Part shown: piece after piece, positions 57,915 through 64,000 of the stretch | How positions within the stretch are numbered: the stretch's first letter is position 1 | Layout: every line of letters starts with the position of its first letter | NCBI RefSeq assembly: GCF_014269035.2 | Contig: NZ_JABWRP020000009.1 | Span: forward strand, 1 to 64,000 | Direction: 5' to 3' | Source of the DNA: Pseudomonas vlassakiae | Lineage (GTDB): Bacteria > Pseudomonadota > Gammaproteobacteria > Pseudomonadales > Pseudomonadaceae | Length of the DNA: 64,000 nucleotides | Made by a program: the position numbers and the translations under genes | The notes under the pieces: generated by a model | What the model saw: the letters and a program-made list of their open reading frames with translations, nothing else | Told to the model about the DNA's origin: nothing | Databases searched by the model: none

Positions 57915-59327
57915 TCAAAGGCACAGGCGAGTCTCCACATCGGTCGCCGTGGTCCCGGGCTTGGTCGGCTCCATGAACACCGACAGCAGGTTGGCCCCGG
58001 CAAACTCCGGTGCCTTGCTCAGCTCCAGGTAGTACTGGCCACCGGTCACCACCGCGTCGCGGCGGAACCACACCTTGTCCCGCGCCCCATTGTCGTAATA
58101 GACGATGATGTAGAAGTCCTTGACGTTCTTGTCGCTCAGGCGAATGTCGAGAAAGCCCTTCGTCAGCGCCTGGCGCCCGCTGCCGGCATTGCTCAGCAGC
58201 TCGATGCGCTCACCCACTTTCAATGCCGGGCGCTGCAGTTTTGCGCCGAGCACTTCCCGGCCTGCCGAACAACCGCCCTGGACTGCCGGAACCAGCTGGC
58301 GGTACATCAGCGGCGAGTCGAGCCGGTAGTTGGCCGGCAGCTCCCAGACGATCAGCTTGGGCGGTGCCTTGGGCTTGTAGTCGCTCGACAACAGGTACTC
58401 CAGCAGCGAGCCATCCTCGCCCACCCCAGGCAGGGCGTAGTTGAGGATGTCGACGTTCAGGTACTGCTTCAGGTAGCCATCGAAGTTGAACTGCTTGCTC
58501 TCGTCTTCACGGGCCGCGGCGTTACTGTCGCCGACCAGGATGACCTGCGGGTCCGGTGCTTCATCGAACAGCGCGTCGGCGCCAGCCGCCACCGGGATGG
58601 TCTGGTAGCCGCGCACATACTGGAAACCGTAGTTGTTGCCGCAGATGCTGCTCAGTGCCAGGTTCATCGTGCCGTCCTTGGGCACCATCACGCCCGGCTC
58701 GGTACGGTATGCCTTCTTGGTCAGCCCGGCATAGAACGGCTGGCGGCGGATTTCCTCGGCCATCAGTCTGGCCGTGGCCTCGGCGCCGCTGGGCGTCCAG
58801 TGGTGGTCGCGGCGGAAGAAGTACTCGCCCTTCGGCGGCTGTTGCACCAGCTGCATCATCGGCGCCACCACCGCGCCGCCCTGGCGCAACTGGCCGAGGA
58901 AGTTACCAAGATTGTTGCTGGCGCGGGCGTAGTCGAAGCCATGCAACTGGTCGGCGAACAGCTTGTCGCGGTGCATCAGCCCGCGGGTCGGCTGGATCGC
59001 CATGGCCACGTGGATGCCCTGACGTTCGAAGGCCTGCATCAAACGGGCGAACTCCGGGCGCATCGGCGCGGGGATGCCGAAGTCATTGGTCAGGTCGACG
59101 GCCGAGCGGAACAGCCAGCGGTCCTTGCCAGGGACGATCTCGCGCATCAGTTTCATGCGCCCCTCGGCATAGCGTTGCGGGTCGCTCAAGGCCGGGCAAA
59201 CCATGCACTGCAGGTTCTCGCAGCCTGGCCCGGCCACCTGGGCAGCCGGGGCTGGCTGCGCGGCCAGGGCCGGCAGGCTGAGCAAGGCCAGGGCAGCGCT
59301 CAGGCCAAAAGGAACAAGGGTCTTCAT
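57915..59327 (-). CDS. algX: AlgX-like alginate O-acetyltransferase
   Basis: A 470-aa periplasmic SGNH-type acetyltransferase with C-terminal carbohydrate-binding module. Signal peptide ends near LPALAA. Catalytic residues match P. aeruginosa AlgX by number: Asp174 and His176 in RRDHHW, Ser269 in VGDSNA. The CBM occupies roughly residues 340-470. AlgX attaches acetyl groups to polymannuronate and bridges the complex. The start at 59327 (MKTLVPFG) is chosen over an upstream ATG that precedes the signal peptide. Order differs from canonical operons, where algX follows algG. Confidence 0.9.
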   Translation of the reverse strand: MKTLVPFGLSAALALLSLPALAAQPAPAAQVAGPGCENLQCMVCPALSDPQRYAEGRMKLMREIVPGKDRWLFRSAVDLTNDFGIPAPMRPEFARLMQAFERQGIHVAMAIQPTRGLMHRDKLFADQLHGFDYARASNNLGNFLGQLRQGGAVVAPMMQLVQQPPKGEYFFRRDHHWTPSGAEATARLMAEEIRRQPFYAGLTKKAYRTEPGVMVPKDGTMNLALSSICGNNYGFQYVRGYQTIPVAAGADALFDEAPDPQVILVGDSNAAAREDESKQFNFDGYLKQYLNVDILNYALPGVGEDGSLLEYLLSSDYKPKAPPKLIVWELPANYRLDSPLMYRQLVPAVQGGCSAGREVLGAKLQRPALKVGERIELLSNAGSGRQALTKGFLDIRLSDKNVKDFYIIVYYDNGARDKVWFRRDAVVTGGQYYLELSKAPEFAGANLLSVFMEPTKPGTTATDVETRLCL

Positions 59328-59354
59328 GTGCCATTCATCCTTGCAGGGCATTCA

Positions 59355-59984
59355 TCACTCGGTCGGGTCGATGCTGTTGGCGATGGTCATGCTGCGGTTG
59401 CCGGGTAGCAGCACGTAGCTGTACGAACGGCCCTTCTTGAGGAACTGCTCGTCGAAGCTGGCGACCTTGGTGTCCTGCTGGTAGGCGGCGAAGTCGATCT
59501 TGACCTCGTTGACCATCCGCGTGCCGGTCTCGCCGTTGCCGAGTGCCTCGACCACTTCGTGCTTGCCATCGGAGGTCTTCAGCGCGGCCTGGTTGGCGGT
59601 CAGGTTGTAGAACGCGATCTGCGCCTTCTTCGGCTCGTTGACGTACTTGTCGCTGATCAGTTTCAGCTGCTTGCCGTCGTAGACCACCGTGCTGGCCGCA
59701 TTGGCCTTCAGCTGCGGTTCGATCGACTGGCTGCCGACGGCGATCTTGTGCGGCCCGGCAGGGGTGAAGCGGTAGCCGCTGAGCTGGCCGGCGGCAACCC
59801 GTTGCGGATTGACCTTGCCGCTGAGGGTGACGTCGATGTTGCGGTCGGACAGGTTCAGCACCCGGACGAACGCCGAGTCGGCCGGGGCCACGGCATCGTA
59901 CAGGTCGGCGTTGCCTTCGGCGGCCAGGGCAGCCTGGCTGGCGGCGGCTAGGGCGATGGCGGTGAACAGTGGGGCAAGTTTCAT
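59355..59984 (-). CDS. algF: AlgF-like alginate O-acetylation protein
   Basis: A 209-aa periplasmic adaptor. Signal peptide ends near AALAAEGN. The body has the AlgF pattern ADLYDAVAPADSAFVRVLNLSD and SGYRFTPAGPH. AlgF passes acetyl groups from AlgI/AlgJ to the transferase. Spacing of 18 bp to algJ and 27 bp to algX points to a single transcript. Confidence 0.9.
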   Translation of the reverse strand: MKLAPLFTAIALAAASQAALAAEGNADLYDAVAPADSAFVRVLNLSDRNIDVTLSGKVNPQRVAAGQLSGYRFTPAGPHKIAVGSQSIEPQLKANAASTVVYDGKQLKLISDKYVNEPKKAQIAFYNLTANQAALKTSDGKHEVVEALGNGETGTRMVNEVKIDFAAYQQDTKVASFDEQFLKKGRSYSYVLLPGNRSMTIANSIDPTE

Positions 59985-60002
59985 CAGGCTCTCCTTGAAT
60001 CG

Positions 60003-61097
60003 TCAGAAATGCTGGGGCGCCGCGCTGCGGCTGAGCGAGCCGGGGCGGTGGGCGAGCAAGGTGCGCAGGGGGAATTCCCAGACCACGGTGTCGATCTGCG
60101 TGTTGGCCAGCTCGTCACTGGCAAGGAACTGGTTCATCGCCTCGAACGGGCCGCGGGCTTCCACGGCAATGCTCAACAGGTCGCGGTTCAGTGCCTCCTT
60201 GAGGAAGCCGACAAAGTTCCAGTCGTCGATCTTGCTGTAGCTGGTGCCGACCAGCAGCAGGCTCTGGTTTGCCTCGGCGAACAGGTCGTCGGCGCCTTGT
60301 TCGGCCTTGAGGGTTTCGTACAAGGCGATCGGGTTGGGGCCGAACTGCGGCGCCAGGCGCGCATGGTCGAACTGGATGTAGTTCATCAGGTCGCCCTTGA
60401 TGCTCTTCTCACCGGCCTTGCGCGACACGTACACCTGGTCGCCCAGCAGTTGCGGGCGCTGGCGTGCCAGTTCGTAGGCTGACAGCCGCGCGCCTTCCGG
60501 GCTCCAGTGGGTGTCGGACTTGAGGAACAGCGGCGGGCCTTCGAGGTTGGCGAGAAACGCGGCGCGTAGCGGTACCACGTCCAGATGGCGGTCTTGCAGC
60601 TCACCGACGAAGTGGTCGTAGAGGCTGGTCACCCGTGGGTCGAAGGCATGCTTGGCATGCGCCGCGTACACATCCAGCTTCATCGGCAGCGGCAGGATCA
60701 CCAGCTGCTTGCCGTGCTCGGCCAGTTGCGTGCGGACCTTGGCGATCTGCTCCAGTTGGCTGGCGACGTTGGCGTCAAGGTCGTTGGGCACGCGGTATTC
60801 CTGGTTGGTGTAGAGCCAGCCATCCTTGCCCAGCACCACACCCTTGGTGCCTTCGCCGAACAAGTGGAACTGGGCATCGGCCCACAGTTCCACCGACGGC
60901 TCACGCAGGAAGAAGCGCTTGTCGTAGGCCTGCTCGAACTTGCGCAGCAGCTTGCCATCGACGAACAGGTTCCAGGTGTCGGTCGAGGTGCGGGCAAAGC
61001 TGAACACCGGCGGCAGCGAATAGATGAACATCGCCGCCAGCACCACCGCGAACAGAATGCCATTGGCCTTGCTGGCCGAATTCATCACCGGGTACAT
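60003..61097 (-). CDS. algJ: AlgJ-like alginate O-acetyltransferase
   Basis: A 364-aa membrane-anchored SGNH acetyltransferase. One N-terminal anchor (ANGILFAVVLAAMFIYSL) precedes the periplasmic domain. Catalytic Asp195 and His197 lie in KSDTHW and Ser286 in VGTSYS. TAGGAGCC places the start at 61097, 9 bp after algI. AlgJ takes acetyl groups delivered by AlgI. Paired with AlgX in the same operon, as in alginate producers. Confidence 0.9.
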   Translation of the reverse strand: MYPVMNSASKANGILFAVVLAAMFIYSLPPVFSFARTSTDTWNLFVDGKLLRKFEQAYDKRFFLREPSVELWADAQFHLFGEGTKGVVLGKDGWLYTNQEYRVPNDLDANVASQLEQIAKVRTQLAEHGKQLVILPLPMKLDVYAAHAKHAFDPRVTSLYDHFVGELQDRHLDVVPLRAAFLANLEGPPLFLKSDTHWSPEGARLSAYELARQRPQLLGDQVYVSRKAGEKSIKGDLMNYIQFDHARLAPQFGPNPIALYETLKAEQGADDLFAEANQSLLLVGTSYSKIDDWNFVGFLKEALNRDLLSIAVEARGPFEAMNQFLASDELANTQIDTVVWEFPLRTLLAHRPGSLSRSAAPQHF

Positions 61098-61106
61098 GGC
61101 AGGCTC

Positions 61107-62534
61107 CTAGAACTGGAAATACAGGAAGGGTGAGAACGAGTTGGCCGCCAGGCTGCTGAGCGCCAGCAGGAAGCCGCCCCACAGCAGCACACTGTGCAGC
61201 GCGCCGACGTGGCGCATGAAATAGCCTTCCTTGTTGCCGGCGTAGAAACGCACGTTGTTGATCCCGGCCAGCACCAGCCAGGCCAGCGCCACCAGGGCAA
61301 AGGCCATGGCCATTTTCGAGGCGCCGAGCACGTACAGTTCCAGCGAGCCGAAGCCGTTGAAGCCGAACAGTGCCTTGTAGATGTCGATGCTGTGGCGCAG
61401 GTCCATGGTGAAGAACAGCGGCATGCTCAGCAGGATCAGCACCCCGGTGCGCAGGTTGCGGCCTGGGTGGTAGGGCGTGGTGACCTTGGTCGCCAGGTTG
61501 AACTTGCGTTCGATGACCATGCCCACGCCGAAGAACAGCCCCCAGCAGATGAAGGCGAAACTCGCGCCGTGCCACAGGCCCGACAGCAGCATGGTCCAGA
61601 TCAGCGCCGGCAAGGCGCCGGCCACGCGCTTGCGCACCAGCGGCATGTACACGTAGTCGCGCAGGAAATGCGCCAGGGTCATGTGCCAGCGTGCCCAGAA
61701 CTCGGTAATGCTCTGCGCCACGTAGGGCTGGTTGAAGTTCTCCGGGAAGCGGAAGCCCATCATCAGCGCCAGGCCCAGGGCCATGTGGCTGTAGCCGGCG
61801 AAGTCGAAATACAGCTGCAGGGTGGAGATCACCAGGCCGAACCAGGCATCGCTGAACTGCAGCGTGCCTTCGCTGACGAACAGCACGTTGATCGGGGCCA
61901 GGCGGTCGGCGATCAGCACCTTCATGATGAAGCCGAGCATGAAGCGGCACACGCCCAGCGAGAACAGCTCCAGCGAGTGGGTGCGTTCGCGCAGCTGCGG
62001 CGCCAGCTGGCTGTAGCGCAGGATCGGCCCGGCTACCAAGTGCGGGAACAGCGCGACGAAAGCGGCGAAGTCGATGAAGTTGCGCGTTGGCGTGGCGTCC
62101 TTGCGGTAGATGTCGACGATGTAGCTCAGGGCGTGGAACACGTAGAACGAAATGCCCAGCGGCAGGAAGATGTTTTCCAGCGTCCAGGTGTTGATGCCCA
62201 GCGGCGCCAGCAGCAAGGCCAGCACCTCGGCGCCGAAGTTGGCGTACTTGAAGTAGCCCAGGGTCGACAGGTTGCCGGCCACGCCGACCCACAGAAGACG
62301 CAGGGCCAGGCGCTTGTCGCCGGCATCCAGGCGTGCCTTGATGCGCAGGCCGAACCAGTAATTCCAATAGGTGATGCCGACGAACAGCAGGAGGAAGTCC
62401 GGCCGCCACCAGGCGTAGAAAATGTAGCTGGCGGCCACGATCACCGTCGAACGCCACTGCGCCCTGGCCAGGAAATACACGGCCAGGAACAGCGGCAGAT
62501 ACAGGAACAGGAACACATTGGAGGCGAAGATCAT
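61107..62534 (-). CDS. algI: AlgI-like membrane-bound O-acyltransferase (MBOAT)
   Basis: A 475-aa polytopic MBOAT protein that moves acetyl groups across the inner membrane. It is close to AlgI at both ends (ASNVFLFLYLPLFLAVYF; final SPFLYFQF). The catalytic histidine in LLSGLWHGASF is His322, the same number as in P. aeruginosa AlgI. Other MBOAT motifs: FPHLVAGPILRY and FWARWHMTLAHFLRDYVYMPL. Somewhat shorter than the 520-aa AlgI. It follows algE after 14 bp. Confidence 0.92.
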   Translation of the reverse strand: MIFASNVFLFLYLPLFLAVYFLARAQWRSTVIVAASYIFYAWWRPDFLLLFVGITYWNYWFGLRIKARLDAGDKRLALRLLWVGVAGNLSTLGYFKYANFGAEVLALLLAPLGINTWTLENIFLPLGISFYVFHALSYIVDIYRKDATPTRNFIDFAAFVALFPHLVAGPILRYSQLAPQLRERTHSLELFSLGVCRFMLGFIMKVLIADRLAPINVLFVSEGTLQFSDAWFGLVISTLQLYFDFAGYSHMALGLALMMGFRFPENFNQPYVAQSITEFWARWHMTLAHFLRDYVYMPLVRKRVAGALPALIWTMLLSGLWHGASFAFICWGLFFGVGMVIERKFNLATKVTTPYHPGRNLRTGVLILLSMPLFFTMDLRHSIDIYKALFGFNGFGSLELYVLGASKMAMAFALVALAWLVLAGINNVRFYAGNKEGYFMRHVGALHSVLLWGGFLLALSSLAANSFSPFLYFQF

Positions 62535-62548
62535 GGCACGGCCCTTCC

Positions 62549-64000
62549 TTAGTAACTGATCACCACGCCGACGCTCAGCTGGTAGTCATCACCGGTTTGC
62601 AATGCACTGCCGGCATTGAGGTAACTGGCACTGACCAGCGCGTTGACGTCCAGGTGCTTGCCGTCGATAGCCACCGGAAACATCTTCCAGTAGTAGTTGA
62701 GGTCGATCATCTGCCCGACATTGCGCCCGTTGCCATTGCTGCCCTGGTTGATGGCGCGATTGCGCTGCGAACGCTGGTCGCCGTTCATGCGGATCGGCAG
62801 GGTACCGTCGGCATCGCGCAGGTCCAGCTGGGTCACCCGCAAGTCCAGTGCGCTGCGCGGGGTAGGGCGGGTCTCCACGGCAAAGCCGTAGTAGCTCAGG
62901 TTGCGCAGGTCGAGGGCGACGAACGAGCTGGTCAGGCGGGTGCTGTAGGAACCGGTGCGGGTGATGCGGTCGGACTGGATGGCGTTCAGGCGGAAGCCGT
63001 CGTTCTCGTCGCTGGGCTTGTCGGTCAGGCCCCCTCGCAGTGCCACGCGCGGGGTCCAGGCCAGATCGTCAAAGCGCTTGCCGACTTCGCCGAGGACCGC
63101 CCAGCCCTTGCTGCTGTGGCCGGTGGTGGTGACGCCGTTGCCGTCGGTGTTGTCCATCTTGCCGTCCAGCGCCGCCAGTTCCAGGTGGTAGTCGCTGAGC
63201 ACTGGGTAGGCGAGGTTGTCGCCCTTGAAGAACAGCCCGTAGCGCATGCCCTTGAAGTCGTAACGGTCGCCGGCGTCGTGGCCGCTGTGGTCGTTCTCGT
63301 GCATCAGGCGCACACCGACCTGGTTGTTCTGGCTCCAGCGGTAGGCGTACTGGCCCATCAGGTAGGTGGTGCGCTCCTCGCTGTCGGCCAGGCGGTTGAC
63401 GTCGGTGTTGTAGTTATGGAACTTCTGCCCGACGGCGAAGAACGCCTCGCTGAAGGTGTCCTGATAGTTGAAACGCAGCGACTCGAGGCTGTCGTCCCAC
63501 CAGATGCCGTAGTCGTCATAGAAGCGCTGGCGGCCGAACGATGCAGAGAAGCGCGGGTCGTCGCCGATCAGGTTGCGCTTGACGTACAACTCGCGCAGTT
63601 CGGCGTACCAGCCTTCGGGCTGCTCGCGTTCGTTGGCGTTGGATGCCTCGTTGGTCAGGTTGCTCGACTGGCTGGAGTCGTAGTTCAACCACAGGCGGCC
63701 GTAGACCGTCCACTTGGCCCAGCGCTTTTCCGGCGAGTACCAGGCGAACGATGGCTCGTAACGCAGGCTGTAGAACATCTCACGTTCGCTGCCGACCTGG
63801 GAGTCTTCAGGGCCGTAGCCGGTCTGCACGGTGAGCTTGTTGAACACTTCCGAGGTGATCACCGGCTCGCTGCCATCCCGTGCAGTGACGCGCACCGGTT
63901 CGTTGCTGTCGGCCTCGGGGCCGGTGATTTCTTCTGCGGCGAACGCCGCCGGCAGCGGCGCCAGGGCCAGCAGGGCGCCGAACAGGGGGTGATGCGCTTT
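62549..64000 (-). CDS. algE: AlgE-like outer-membrane exopolysaccharide export protein (partial, start beyond the window)
   Basis: The reading frame continues through the right edge, so the true start lies past 64000. The visible N-terminus is a signal peptide (ending LPAAFA, then AEEITGPEADSNEP). The beta-barrel matches AlgE: FGRQRFYDDYGIWWDDSLESL near the middle, and GVRLMHENDHSGHDAG in the electropositive-lumen region. A start at the GTG 63895 would delete the signal and is rejected. First visible gene of the alginate-like operon; algK-type and synthase genes would be expected upstream. Confidence 0.85.
   Translation of the reverse strand, partial: KAHHPLFGALLALAPLPAAFAAEEITGPEADSNEPVRVTARDGSEPVITSEVFNKLTVQTGYGPEDSQVGSEREMFYSLRYEPSFAWYSPEKRWAKWTVYGRLWLNYDSSQSSNLTNEASNANEREQPEGWYAELRELYVKRNLIGDDPRFSASFGRQRFYDDYGIWWDDSLESLRFNYQDTFSEAFFAVGQKFHNYNTDVNRLADSEERTTYLMGQYAYRWSQNNQVGVRLMHENDHSGHDAGDRYDFKGMRYGLFFKGDNLAYPVLSDYHLELAALDGKMDNTDGNGVTTTGHSSKGWAVLGEVGKRFDDLAWTPRVALRGGLTDKPSDENDGFRLNAIQSDRITRTGSYSTRLTSSFVALDLRNLSYYGFAVETRPTPRSALDLRVTQLDLRDADGTLPIRMNGDQRSQRNRAINQGSNGNGRNVGQMIDLNYYWKMFPVAIDGKHLDVNALVSASYLNAGSALQTGDDYQLSVGVVISY

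Overview
The window is a single stretch of high-GC chromosome from a Pseudomonas, most likely of the P. putida group. The evidence is the fused nuoCD gene in a complete nuo operon, the GCGGG(C/T)-type palindromic REP elements between genes, the FecI/FecR/TonB-receptor trio, MiaE, CopAB, isocitrate lyase next to nuo, a second EF-G, and GabT-LysR-GabP. I saw no tRNA, rRNA, CRISPR array, phage or insertion sequence.

Layout. 1-2.9 kb: universal stress protein and miaE diverge around a perfect ANR/FNR box, followed by small envelope and conserved genes. 3-7 kb: an iron-starvation ECF sigma, FecR anti-sigma and TonB receptor signalling unit. 7-10.1 kb: a LysR regulator diverging from a polyamine-type binding protein and an agmatinase-family ureohydrolase. 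10.2-14.6 kb: a small exported protein, a PQQ-type sugar dehydrogenase, a ZapE-like ATPase, a DinB-fold protein and an exported alpha/beta hydrolase. 14.6-18.1 kb: a copper operon copA-copB-DUF411-yqaA with a CopR-type box. 18.1-22.8 kb: trhP (oxygen-independent tRNA U34 hydroxylation) with a second perfect ANR box, an AI-2E-family transporter and a second TonB receptor. 22.8-37.8 kb: nuoA-N on the minus strand, ending in a strong terminator and preceded by a 381-bp leader region with a near-perfect Fur box. 38-47 kb: YhhN, aceA, a secretin-like protein diverging from an AAA ATPase, a SulP permease, and fusA2. 47-55 kb: GABA-type transaminase, LysR, GabP, thioesterase, GST, Pit phosphate transporter and a GNAT.

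55.2-64 kb is the most unusual part. It holds a tightly packed minus-strand operon of alginate-machinery homologues in the order algE-algI-algJ-algF-algX-algL-algG, running off the right edge. Canonical alginate operons run E-G-X-L-I-J-F. The O-acetylation proteins (AlgI/J/F/X) and the lyase (AlgL) keep their catalytic residues, whereas the AlgG homologue has lost the DPHD catalytic motif. I infer a separate, acetylated, probably non-epimerised uronate-type exopolysaccharide system rather than the standard alginate locus. The synthase genes, if present, lie beyond position 64000.

Regulatory themes from sequence: two perfect ANR boxes (usp/miaE and trhP), Fur-like boxes before fecI and nuo, a CopR box before copA, Hfq/Crc-type A-rich motifs at gabP, and paired REP hairpins at several operon ends. 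Start codons were re-chosen where signal peptides, ribosome-binding sites or domain starts clearly favoured an internal start.
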